A stretch of DNA of 64,000 nucleotides from Vineibacter terrae (GTDB lineage Bacteria; Pseudomonadota; Alphaproteobacteria; Reyranellales; Reyranellaceae), in NCBI RefSeq assembly GCF_008039615.1, contig NZ_VDUZ01000001.1, positions 62,001-126,000 of the forward strand, given 5' to 3'. Shown here one piece after another: positions 1-7,464 of the stretch. A program made the position numbers and the translations under genes. Position 1 is the stretch's first letter. The number at the start of each line of letters is the position of its first letter. The notes beneath the pieces are model-generated. The model was not told where the DNA came from, searched no databases, and saw only the letters and a list, made by a program, of their open reading frames with translations.

Positions 1-172
1 ACGCCCTGGCCATCTCGACGGCGCGCTCCGGCGTCTCGGTGATGAAGGCGTTCAGCCGGCGGTGTGTCTCCATCCGGCCGATGAACGCTTCGGCCAGCGC
101 CTGGGCCGTGGTCTCGCCCCTGGCAAGGGCGGTGCGCATGTCGGCAATGGTGAGGTCGGCTAGGTCGGCCAT
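1..172 (-). CDS. gatA: GatA, amidotransferase subunit A, N-terminal fragment
   Basis: This is the first 57 codons of the Asp-tRNA(Asn)/Glu-tRNA(Gln) amidotransferase A subunit, the amidase that releases ammonia from glutamine or asparagine for transamidation of mischarged tRNA. The visible N-terminus (MADLADLTIADMRTALARGE, then ALAEAFI and RLNAFI) matches the helical start of GatA. The catalytic Ser-Ser-Lys triad lies beyond the window edge. The start codon lies 3 bases after the gatC stop, as expected for a gatCA operon. The short length limits certainty, but the gatC neighbour makes the call firm. Confidence 0.85.
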   Translation of the reverse strand, partial: MADLADLTIADMRTALARGETTAQALAEAFIGRMETHRRLNAFITETPERAVEMARA

Positions 173-175
173 CGA

Positions 176-493
176 CTACTCCACGACCTTGGGCACGGTG
201 AAGAAGCCACCGGCGTTGGGGTCGGCAGGCTCGAGATAGACCGCGCCGCCCGGGGCATTGGCCAGCACCTTGGCGGCGATGCCGCCATCGCTCACCACGT
301 CCTCGCGCATGGGCAGGGTGACATCCGAGACGCTGGACAAGGGCTCGACACCCTGCGTGTCCACCTCGTTGAGCTGCTCGATCCAGGTCAGGATGCCGGA
401 AAGCTCCCTGGCAAGCTGCGGCCGGTCCGCATCCGGCACCCTCAGCCGCGCCAGGCGGGCGATCTTGGCCACGGTATCGACGTCGATCGACAT
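176..493 (-). CDS. gatC: GatC, amidotransferase subunit C
   Basis: A 105-residue protein of normal GatC length. GatC stabilises GatA and wraps around the GatA-GatB interface of the tRNA-dependent amidotransferase. Family hallmarks visible are the start MSIDVDTVAKIARLARL, the ILTWIEQLNEVDT segment, the PLSSV and LPMREDVV turns, and the C-terminal FFTVPKVVE. The frame runs upstream to 556, but the family-like N-terminus begins at the ATG at 493, so that start was chosen. It is directly followed by gatA. Cytosolic housekeeping enzyme. Confidence 0.95.
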   Translation of the reverse strand: MSIDVDTVAKIARLARLRVPDADRPQLARELSGILTWIEQLNEVDTQGVEPLSSVSDVTLPMREDVVSDGGIAAKVLANAPGGAVYLEPADPNAGGFFTVPKVVE

Positions 494-819
494 GAACAGA
501 CTCCAACGAGACGCGCGCCGGCTGCGCACCGGGCGGCCGACGAACCGGGCATGCACCTACCCGGTTTTGCGACGCGGCGGCAAGGTCGGCGTGCGCCTCA
601 AGCACATCCTTGAAATGACGGCCTGCGGAAATATTAATGTGTTTCAAATAGTTATTGATAGAAATTCAATCTACTTTGCTGCATTGATCCACAATGGTGC
701 TCCGGCGGCACCGGCTCGCATTTCGGGTCAAGAACCGCCCCGGGAGGGCCAGGTGACGCGGCGGCCGCCAGCACGTAACGTGAGGCACCCGCAACACAGG
801 CACGGAGGCATCGCGCAGC
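494..819. other. Intergenic region between divergent gatC and hydrolase genes
   Basis: About 326 bases with no credible gene. The stretch around 625-690 is clearly more AT-rich than its surroundings and probably holds the divergent promoters. No precise -35/-10 pair can be assigned with confidence. Confidence 0.5.
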
Positions 820-1611
820 ATGCAGCGCAGCGTCGTGATGATCCACGGCATGTGGGGCACCCCTCATGTCTGGCGGCACTGGCGGGCCTTCCTGGAAGCC
901 CGAGGCTGGCAGGTGTCGACGCCGGCCCTGCGCCACCACGATGCGCCGCCGTTCGCGCCGCCACCCGGCCTGGGCACCACCTCGCTGCTCGACTACGCCG
1001 ACGACCTGCAGGCCGAGATCGCACGCATGCCGGCGAAGCCGGTCGTCATCGGCCATTCCATGGGCGGGCTGCTGGCCCAGATCCTGGCGGCGCGGCAATC
1101 CTGCGCCGCCGCCGTGCTGCTCTGCCCGGCGCCGCCGGCCGGCGTCTTCGCGCTGCACCCGTCGGCGATGCGCGCCTTCCTGCGCATCCAGCGGCGCTGG
1201 GGCTGGTGGAAATTGCCGCACCGCGCGACGTACAAGGAGGCCATGTACGGCTCCTTCAATACCTGCACCGACCGTATCGCCTGTGGTCACGACTATGCGC
1301 GCTTCGTGCACGAGTCCGGCCGCGTGCTGGTCGAGATCGGCCTGCCCTTCCTCGACCGCAGCCATGCCGCCACGGTCGACCCGGCCGCCGTCACCTGCCC
1401 CATGCTGGTGATCGGCGCCGACAAGGATCGCCTGACGCCAGGTGCCGTGGTGCGCCGGGTGGCGCAGCGCTACGCGCCCGTGGCCGAGCACCGCGAGTTC
1501 GCCGGCCATGGCCACTGGGTGGTCGGCCAGCCCGGCTGGCAGGACATCGCGACATTCGCCGCCGACTGGCTGGAGCGCCACCTGCCTGCGGCCGACACGG
1601 CGAGCGCATGA
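820..1611 (+). CDS. Alpha/beta hydrolase
   Basis: A 263-residue single-domain alpha/beta hydrolase. The oxyanion motif (MIHGMWG, residues 7-13) is followed by the nucleophile elbow GHSMGG with Ser80. A late acidic turn (VIGADKDRLTP) and a histidine (FAGHGHWV) complete a plausible Ser-Asp-His triad. There is no signal peptide, so it is probably cytosolic. The substrate cannot be read from sequence; esterase, lipase or C-C hydrolase activity are all possible. Its stop codon overlaps the ruvX start (ATGATG), implying translational coupling. Confidence 0.85.
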   Translation: MQRSVVMIHGMWGTPHVWRHWRAFLEARGWQVSTPALRHHDAPPFAPPPGLGTTSLLDYADDLQAEIARMPAKPVVIGHSMGGLLAQILAARQSCAAAVLLCPAPPAGVFALHPSAMRAFLRIQRRWGWWKLPHRATYKEAMYGSFNTCTDRIACGHDYARFVHESGRVLVEIGLPFLDRSHAATVDPAAVTCPMLVIGADKDRLTPGAVVRRVAQRYAPVAEHREFAGHGHWVVGQPGWQDIATFAADWLERHLPAADTASA

Positions 1612-2126
1612 TGCTTGTCGATATCGCCACGCTGGCGGCCACGCTGCCGCCGCATAGCCGCCTGCTCGGGCTGGATGTCGGCACCCGCACCATCGGGCTG
1701 GCGACGTCCGATGTGCTGGGCTCGCTTGCCACGCCGCTGGAGACGATCGCACGCACCAAGTTCACCAAGGATGCGACGCGCCTGGCTGACATCGTGCGCC
1801 GGCAGCAGGTCGCGGCTCTGGCGGTCGGCCTGCCGCTCAACATGGACGGCACCGAAGGGCCGCGCTGCCAGTCGGTGCGCCAGTTCGTGGCCAACCTGGC
1901 GGCGCTGGACCTCGATCTCGGGCCGCCGGCGCGCCGCTTCGCCGATCTGCCGATCGTGCTGCAGGACGAGCGCCTGTCGACCGCCGGCGTCGAGCGCACG
2001 ATGATCGAAAGCTACGACATGTCGCGCAAGAAGCGCGATGCGCGCATCGATGCCGCCGCCGCGGCGTGGATCCTGCAGGCAGTGCTCGACCGGCTGCGCC
2101 ACGTCCGGGCCGGCGCCGGCGGCTGA
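1608..2126 (+). CDS. ruvX: RuvX/YqgF, putative Holliday junction resolvase and pre-16S rRNA nuclease
   Basis: A 172-residue RNase H-fold nuclease of the YqgF family, implicated in 16S rRNA 5'-end maturation and proposed as a Holliday junction resolvase. Typical elements are LGLDVGTRTIGLA with the first catalytic Asp, the LPLNMDGTEGPR loop, QDERLST with a catalytic Glu, and DARIDAAAAAWIL with the last Asp. The ATG at 1608 overlaps the upstream hydrolase stop; a second ATG at 1611 is equally possible. The N-terminal extension before LLGLD is about 18 residues, as is common in alphaproteobacteria. Confidence 0.93.
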   Translation: MMLVDIATLAATLPPHSRLLGLDVGTRTIGLATSDVLGSLATPLETIARTKFTKDATRLADIVRRQQVAALAVGLPLNMDGTEGPRCQSVRQFVANLAALDLDLGPPARRFADLPIVLQDERLSTAGVERTMIESYDMSRKKRDARIDAAAAAWILQAVLDRLRHVRAGAGG

Positions 2127-2153
2127 CCTGTTGGCAGGCTGTTTGTGAAAGGA

Positions 2154-2245
2154 GCGAAGGACCTTGCGGCATCATGGTCGCCGCATGGAGCGCAGGAGGA
2201 CGCGGACGCCCCATCCGTCGACTGAATCACCGCAAGGTCCTTCGC
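2154..2245. repeat. Inverted repeat with 16-bp arms
   Basis: Perfect complementary arms at 2154-2169 and 2230-2245 (GCGAAGGACCTTGCGG and its reverse complement) are separated by 60 bases. The element sits downstream of ruvX and beyond the 3' end of the convergent DUF4157 gene. It may act as a bidirectional transcript end or be a degraded mobile palindromic repeat; no T-tract is present. Confidence 0.6.
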
Positions 2246-2274
2246 GGCATATCCTGGGCGTGGTCGCAAGACGC

Positions 2275-2856
2275 TCAGGATGGCAAGCACATCAAAACCG
2301 CACCCAGCGCGTTCGCTTCTTCTGCAGGCTCGCCGGCCGGCATGCTGTCCACCGCCCGGCGTGTGCCGCGCACGGCCCCGCTACGATCCGGCGTGACGCC
2401 GGAGCGCAAGCCGCCGTCGAGCACCTCGGCCGCCAGGCGGTCGGCCTCATCCTCGTAGGGATCGTTCGCGACCCCGATCGACACGCCCTCGGACGGCCGC
2501 TGCGTCGGGGTCATGAACACCGGGACATCGAGCCCGTCATGCGCCGCGCCGTCCGCCAACCGCTGCTGCAGGACATGCACCAGCTCGTGGGCCAGCAGCC
2601 ATTTGCCTTCCACCGAGGCGGGCTCGAACTCGCCGTCGGCGAAGAGGATATGATTGCCCAGGGTCAGCGCCCGCACCTTCAGCGTATCGCACAGCCTGGC
2701 GGCAAGCGCGCCGACATGGACGCGCACATCGCGCAGGTCGGCACGAAAGCGTGTCTCCATGTAGCGGCGGCTTTCCGGCGGCAGCGGCAGCTCGTCGCCG
2801 AAAGCCAGCCAAAGCTTCAGCAGTTCGCGCGGTATCAGGATCTCGGCGTCGCTCAT
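2275..2856 (-). CDS. DUF4157 (eCIS-core) putative metallopeptidase
   Basis: A 193-residue protein matching the DUF4157 domain found in proteins linked to extracellular contractile injection systems and in secreted toxins. The domain has the usual layout: LPLPPESRRYMETRF, then DLRDVRVHVG, then TLGNHILFADGEF, then the zinc-binding LLAHELVHVLQQR (HExxH). A C-terminal extension of about 80 residues has no recognisable fold. The ATG at 2856 was chosen because GGGGAG lies 6 bases upstream. No contractile sheath, baseplate or tube gene is in the window, so it is an orphan. Whether it acts as a peptidase or as a packaging domain is unknown. Confidence 0.8.
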   Translation of the reverse strand: MSDAEILIPRELLKLWLAFGDELPLPPESRRYMETRFRADLRDVRVHVGALAARLCDTLKVRALTLGNHILFADGEFEPASVEGKWLLAHELVHVLQQRLADGAAHDGLDVPVFMTPTQRPSEGVSIGVANDPYEDEADRLAAEVLDGGLRSGVTPDRSGAVRGTRRAVDSMPAGEPAEEANALGAVLMCLPS

Positions 2857-2953
2857 CGCCAACTCCCCGCATCCCCTGGGCCACCCTGACGGCCCGTCGT
2901 CTTTCGCGATGTCGCCTGCGGCGCCGGCCCGGCGGCGCCCGCAGGTCGTCGTC

Positions 2954-3157
2954 TCAGCGCCGGAAGTCGACCGGCGTCTGCGGCGCGCTCAGCGCCAGCG
3001 CCCCGGCATCGCCGCAGCCTGGCGCGGCCGGCATGAGGCGGTCCTTCTCGTCGGTGGGCACGACGCAGACCTTGGCCGGCGATCCGACCTCAGGCTGCGG
3101 CTGGCCGCAGCCTGCGAGCAGCAGCAGGGCCGATGCGATGGCAATACGTAGTCTCAT
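2954..3157 (-). CDS. Small lipoprotein
   Basis: A 67-residue exported protein with a clear lipobox: a basic start (MRLRIAIAS), a short hydrophobic stretch, and LLAGC with Cys17 as the lipidation site. The mature part is about 50 residues with two more cysteines and no recognised domain. A strong ribosome binding site (GGAGGGGG) precedes the ATG. It lies upstream of and on the same strand as the DUF4157 gene with an approximately 100-base gap. Function unknown. Confidence 0.7.
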   Translation of the reverse strand: MRLRIAIASALLLLAGCGQPQPEVGSPAKVCVVPTDEKDRLMPAAPGCGDAGALALSAPQTPVDFRR

Positions 3158-3417
3158 GATCCCCCTCCATATGCATATCCACGCTTGATGCCGCGGTTTG
3201 TGGTTTCACGTCGCCCGGCGCCGGCACGCGGCCGCCCCATTGCTGTCTTCGGTCCCCGGCGGGGCCGGCGGAAGCGAGCTTCCGCCGGCGGCGGCGCGAT
3301 GCGGCCTGCCCTGGAAAAGAGACAGATCAGCGGAACCGATATTCCCCCGAGACCGACCCCGCTTTGCCATCACTCTCCGCCCTCCCAGTAATCCATGGCG
3401 TATCCGCCATGGCCCCC

Positions 3418-4287
3418 TCAGACCGAAAACGGCTTGCTGTTGAGAAAGGCCGCGCGCACGTCGCCCGCGGTCATGAAGCTCGGTGTCTGCGTCGGCGGCA
3501 TGCGGCTGACGATCGTCTGGTGGAACAGGCGATAGCCGCCGCAGAAGGCGCCGTCGTTCCAGACGCGCTTGAGGTTGGCCGTGAAGAGCCCGTTGGCCTT
3601 GCCGTCCAGCGACAGCTGGTCGTCCATGCAGCCCGACATCCGGATGACGCCGGCCTGCGGCTCGACATCGCGCGCGCCGCTCGAAGCCGCCTGCAGCGCC
3701 AGATACGACCGGCGCTGGCAGTTATAGGCGGCGACCGTGACCTCGATGGGCGCGGCACGGCTGGGCGCGGCCGACAGGGTGGCCGGCGAGTCATGGCCGA
3801 CCTGGGCCATCTGGTTGGCGAACACCGACAGCGGCAGCAGGCCGGCATCGCGGCGCAGCTTGACGACAGTGCCGCTGTGGCAGCTGTCGGACAGCACGAC
3901 GATGCGCACGCCCCTGCGGAAGCGGTTGAACAGGCGGTGCAGCTCGCCGTCGATGAGCTGGCGATCGTACAGGCACCAGGTCTCGTCGTAGCGGTCGTCC
4001 TCGTCGGAGGCTTCGTCCGGGATCTGGCCGCCATGGCCGGAATAGGTCAGCAGCAGGAGGTCGCCGCTCTCGAGCGTCTGGGCGAACTCGAGCATGTCGT
4101 CGATGAGCTGCTCGGAGGTCGCCCGCCCGGTCAGATGGACACGCCGGTCGATGAACCCCATCGACGTCGCGATCTGCGCCATGTCGCAGGCATCGCTCTC
4201 GCCCGCGTTGAGCCGACCAGCCCAGCCGTCGTAGTGCGCCGGATCCACGCTGTTCAGTCCCAGATGCAAGGAATAGCCTCGAGCCAT
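3418..4287 (-). CDS. Caspase-fold (C14) peptidase, metacaspase-like
   Basis: A 289-residue single-domain caspase-like protein. The catalytic dyad is visible as His85 in YSGHGGQIPD and Cys136 in LSDSCHSGT, both preceded by hydrophobic strands (DLLLL, VRIVVLS), as in the C14 fold. The N-terminus (SLHLGLNSVD) and the DACDMAQIA segment match the bacterial caspase group. There is no signal peptide, repeat or fused sensor domain. Such peptidases usually cut after basic residues and act in stress or cell-death responses; the substrate here is unknown. An AGAAGG ribosome site precedes the ATG. The gene is last in a row with a 66-residue protein and a LuxR regulator. Confidence 0.88.
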   Translation of the reverse strand: MARGYSLHLGLNSVDPAHYDGWAGRLNAGESDACDMAQIATSMGFIDRRVHLTGRATSEQLIDDMLEFAQTLESGDLLLLTYSGHGGQIPDEASDEDDRYDETWCLYDRQLIDGELHRLFNRFRRGVRIVVLSDSCHSGTVVKLRRDAGLLPLSVFANQMAQVGHDSPATLSAAPSRAAPIEVTVAAYNCQRRSYLALQAASSGARDVEPQAGVIRMSGCMDDQLSLDGKANGLFTANLKRVWNDGAFCGGYRLFHQTIVSRMPPTQTPSFMTAGDVRAAFLNSKPFSV

Positions 4288-4332
4288 GATGCCTTCTCGC
4301 TGACGCTTCGCGGTGCCGTGGTTGGGGCGATC

Positions 4333-4533
4333 TCAGCTCAGGTCGGCGAAATAGCGCCGGAACCACGAGGTGAACGACGGCACCATCCAGAGATCGGACA
4401 CCACCGGCATGCGCACGACGGCGGCCTCCCCGCCGCTCGCGGCAAAGCAGATTCTCACGTTCTCGACGGCGCTCGCATCGCGATCGCCGGCCGTGCCGAC
4501 CTCGCCGTCATCGATTGCCTTGCGGATCGCCAT
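4333..4533 (-). CDS. Small hypothetical protein between the LuxR regulator and the caspase
   Basis: A 66-residue protein with no recognised domain. It starts MAIRKAIDDGEV and ends FTSWFRRYFADLS, suggesting a small soluble fold. TTG and GTG codons lie just upstream, but the ATG at 4533 has CGGAGA at suitable distance. It lies 15 bases after the LuxR gene and 45 bases before the caspase gene, so the three are likely co-transcribed. A role as caspase partner or substrate is possible but purely contextual. Confidence 0.5.
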   Translation of the reverse strand: MAIRKAIDDGEVGTAGDRDASAVENVRICFAASGGEAAVVRMPVVSDLWMVPSFTSWFRRYFADLS

Positions 4534-4548
4534 CACCAATCTCCGTTG

Positions 4549-5379
4549 TCAGGTGGGGCCGTTGCACACGGCCATCTTGTGCTTGCGGCCCAGGGCGGCC
4601 GGCCGGAACATCTCCGGCAGCGCGCTCATCAGGCGGGCGAGCCCGACCTGCGATCGCACCCCGAGCTTCTCGAAGCAGCTTGCGAGCTGGCAGTTGGCCG
4701 TCGACGGCGACACCTTCAGCCGCGCCGCGGCCTGCGGCCGGCTCAGCCCGCCACCCACGAGCACGGCCACCCGCGCCTCGGCCGGCGTCAGGCCGCCGGC
4801 CGCCTGCAATGCGGTGGTGACGTCCCGCGGCTGCGCCTCGGGATCGATCACCTGCACCAGCGCCATGGCGCCACGCGTGCCCGGCAGCGCCGTCGGCATG
4901 GGCGGCAGGGCTGCGACCAGAACCAGCAGCGGCGCGCGGCCCGACGGGCGCGACACGCGCAGCGGCCCGCTCAAGGGGACGTCCTGGCCCGCGGCAGCGG
5001 AAAGCGCCGCGGCCAGGCATCGGCCCAAGGCACGGCCTTCCGCCGGAAAGGTCGCCGTCACATTCAGGCGGCCGTCATGGTCGATGACGATGCCGTCACG
5101 CTCGCTCAGCAGGAGCGCCGCCGGCGGATTGGCGTGCACGATCGTACGGTCGGCATCGAGCAGCAGCGCCGGCGCCGTCATGATCTGCAGCACGCGCGCC
5201 AGCTGCTGCTGGACATGGCGCTGCACGTCCTGCGTGCCGCAGACGTCATTGATGGATCGCCCCACCAGCGCGGCTGGCGCCGTGTCATTGCCGACGACAA
5301 CCGAGTTATCCACCACGATCGACATCATGTGCGGCCGACGCTCTGCGGCGGCGGCGCTCAGACGATGTAGCTGTGCCAT
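4549..5379 (-). CDS. LuxR-type HTH transcriptional regulator
   Basis: About 276 residues with a C-terminal LuxR helix-turn-helix: LTPAEARVAVLVGGGLS, then AARLKVSPSTAN, then FEKLGVRSQVGLARLM. The middle (QIMTAPALLLDADRTIVHAN through RDGIVIDHDGRL) resembles a PAS-like sensor fold. No phosphoacceptor receiver domain is visible. The frame stays open to 5913, but the ATG at 5379 gives a sensible protein and leaves an intergenic region shared with the divergent SARP-like gene. It probably controls its own operon (the small protein and the caspase) and perhaps the divergent genes. Confidence 0.85.
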   Translation of the reverse strand: MAQLHRLSAAAAERRPHMMSIVVDNSVVVGNDTAPAALVGRSINDVCGTQDVQRHVQQQLARVLQIMTAPALLLDADRTIVHANPPAALLLSERDGIVIDHDGRLNVTATFPAEGRALGRCLAAALSAAAGQDVPLSGPLRVSRPSGRAPLLVLVAALPPMPTALPGTRGAMALVQVIDPEAQPRDVTTALQAAGGLTPAEARVAVLVGGGLSRPQAAARLKVSPSTANCQLASCFEKLGVRSQVGLARLMSALPEMFRPAALGRKHKMAVCNGPT

Positions 5380-5529
5380 CACGAGATCGCCCCCTCTGTC
5401 CACGCTTGGACCGCACGCACCGCCCATTTTCTGGGCAGAAGCGGCCCCGCACCTTGCTCGGTGACGAGGAGTTTCTTGGCTGCCGGCTCGAATGCCGATA
5501 CGAGACCGTTCGGATAGCGTTCGGATGGC

Positions 5530-7425
5530 GTGAAAAATGATATAGTGCCGGCGTTCGCAGACGGTTTTTTGAGGAAGATGACTAGAGAGCGACCGTTCGC
5601 GCTCGATCTCCTTGGGCCCTTCCGGATCATTGGACCGGACGGGCGGCGCATCGAGATCACCAGCAAGAAAGGCATTGCGCTGGTTGCCATGCTCGCCATG
5701 GCCAGCGAGGGCGAGCGCACGCGCAGCTGGCTGCAGGACAAGCTGTGGGGCGAGCGGCAGCGCGCGCAGGCGCAAGGCAGCCTGCGCCGCGAGCTGACAG
5801 CCCTGCGCCGCTGCCTCAATGTCCTGCCCACGCACCTGCTGATCTGCGAGCACGACCGGGTGAGGCTGGATCTCGGCCTGATCAAGGTCGATGCCCGCAC
5901 CGCGGCGGCCCACGCCGACGCCGACCGGGGCAGCATGCTGTCCGGCGAATTCCTGGAAGGCTTCGACATCGCCGGCGCCGACGGCTTCGAGGAATGGCTG
6001 CGCGAGCAGCGCCGCGCGCTGGAGGTCCAGCGGGCCGGGCTGCCGGCATCGCCATCCGGCCAGCCTCTGCGGGTGATCTCCGCGTCGGCGACCGGCGTTT
6101 CGGATACCGAACGCCCCGATCCGGCCGGCGCGGCGGCGGCGACGAGCGGCGGCGAGCGGCCGGCGGCGGCGCTCAGCGTGCCCGACCTGGTAGCGGACTC
6201 GGGCGCGCCGCCGTCGCTGGCGGTGCTGCCGTTCGCCAACCTCACAGGCGAGCCGGACAACGACTACCTGGCCGAAGGCATCAGCGAAGACTTGATCGAC
6301 CGTCTGTCACGCCTGCGCTGGCTGCCGGTGATCGCGCGCAGCTCGAGCTTCCTGTTCGGCGCGGCGAACACCGATCCCCGGGCCTTTGGCCGCAGCCTCG
6401 GCGCCAAATATCTGCTCGAAGGGCGCTTGCGGCGCGTCGTCGACAGGTTCTGGTTGTCCATCAGCCTGTCGGATACCGCTACAGGCTACACGCTGTCGTC
6501 CCAGCGCATCGAGCTGTCGCTGCCGCATTCCCGCGACACCCTGGACCAGCTTGTCGCCGAGCTGGTGACGCTGCTGGACGCCCGCATCGACTACGCCGAG
6601 CAGACCCGGGCGCGCAACCGTCGTCCCGACCGGCCGGACGTCAACGACCTGATCTGGCGCGGCCGCTGGCACCTCAACAAGCTGACGCGCGAGGATGCCG
6701 ATATCGCACGGCGGCTCTTCGACGACGCCCTTCAGCTTGACCCGAACTCGTCGGAGGCCCTGATCCAGGCGACCACGTGCCTCAACTACGCGATCTGGAC
6801 GCAGCGTGGATCGGCCAACGAGATCAGCGAGATGCGCCGCCTGGCGCAGCGCGCGATCATCGCCGACCCCGACGACGGCCGCGGCCACATGCAGGCCGGC
6901 ATCGCGGAAATGTGGCTGCGTCAGCCGGTCCGCGCCCGGGCTCTGCTGCAGCAGGCGATCGCGCTCAACCCCAGCCTGGCGATGGCGCATGCCCAGCTGG
7001 GCTGCTGCTACAACCTGGCCGGCGAGCCGGAGCGTGCCATCGCGCCGCTCAAGGCCGCCCTGCGCCTCAGCCCGAACGATGTGCACATCTTCTTCACGTT
7101 CGGCGAGCTGGCGGTGGCGCATGGCATGCTGGGCCAATGGCACGAGGCCGCCGAGCATGCCGATCAGTCCGTGGTCCGCCGGCCCGGCTATTGGTATGCC
7201 CAGGTCATCAAGATCAACGCGCTGGCGCGGACCGGCAACCCCGCCGCGGCGGCGCTGACGCTCGGCGAGCTGATGGCGGCAAAACCGGACTTTTCCGAGA
7301 AGTTCCTGACCTGGCTGCCGTTCGTCGACCGGACCTGGGTCGATGGCCTGATCGACGGTCTGCGGATCGCCTCGAGCAACCGCATCAGCCGATCGAACGA
7401 TGACGCCAAGGTTGTCCTGGGATAG
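5530..7425 (+). CDS. SARP-type winged-helix regulator with FlgO-like and TPR domains
   Basis: About 631 residues. The N-terminal ~160 residues form a SARP/BTAD-like DNA-binding region (FALDLLGPFRI, KKGIALVAMLAMA, LQDKLWGER, LRRELTALRR). The middle carries the adenylate-cyclase/FlgO-like module (SLAVLPFANLTGEPDNDYLAEG, GAKYLLEGRLRR). The C-terminus holds TPR-like helices (RRLFDDALQLDPNSSEAL, LQQAIALNPSLAMAHAQLG, LKAALRLSPNDVHIFF). The coordinate uses the GTG at 5530; the ATG at 5578 (MTRERPF) is a good alternative. It stands 39 bases before the P450-peroxidase fusion on the same strand and probably regulates it; the signal is unknown. Confidence 0.8.
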   Translation: MKNDIVPAFADGFLRKMTRERPFALDLLGPFRIIGPDGRRIEITSKKGIALVAMLAMASEGERTRSWLQDKLWGERQRAQAQGSLRRELTALRRCLNVLPTHLLICEHDRVRLDLGLIKVDARTAAAHADADRGSMLSGEFLEGFDIAGADGFEEWLREQRRALEVQRAGLPASPSGQPLRVISASATGVSDTERPDPAGAAAATSGGERPAAALSVPDLVADSGAPPSLAVLPFANLTGEPDNDYLAEGISEDLIDRLSRLRWLPVIARSSSFLFGAANTDPRAFGRSLGAKYLLEGRLRRVVDRFWLSISLSDTATGYTLSSQRIELSLPHSRDTLDQLVAELVTLLDARIDYAEQTRARNRRPDRPDVNDLIWRGRWHLNKLTREDADIARRLFDDALQLDPNSSEALIQATTCLNYAIWTQRGSANEISEMRRLAQRAIIADPDDGRGHMQAGIAEMWLRQPVRARALLQQAIALNPSLAMAHAQLGCCYNLAGEPERAIAPLKAALRLSPNDVHIFFTFGELAVAHGMLGQWHEAAEHADQSVVRRPGYWYAQVIKINALARTGNPAAAALTLGELMAAKPDFSEKFLTWLPFVDRTWVDGLIDGLRIASSNRISRSNDDAKVVLG

Positions 7426-7464
7426 TTCCCACGTTGATATCCTGTCGCGATTTGCGAGTGGGAC

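Noticed and set aside
3364-5370. Very long plus-strand open frame (~668 codons) opposite the caspase and LuxR genes
   Set aside because: Composition is a GC-rich shadow (Arg/His/Ala/Gln-rich, no domain); the minus-strand genes have clear motifs and ribosome sites.
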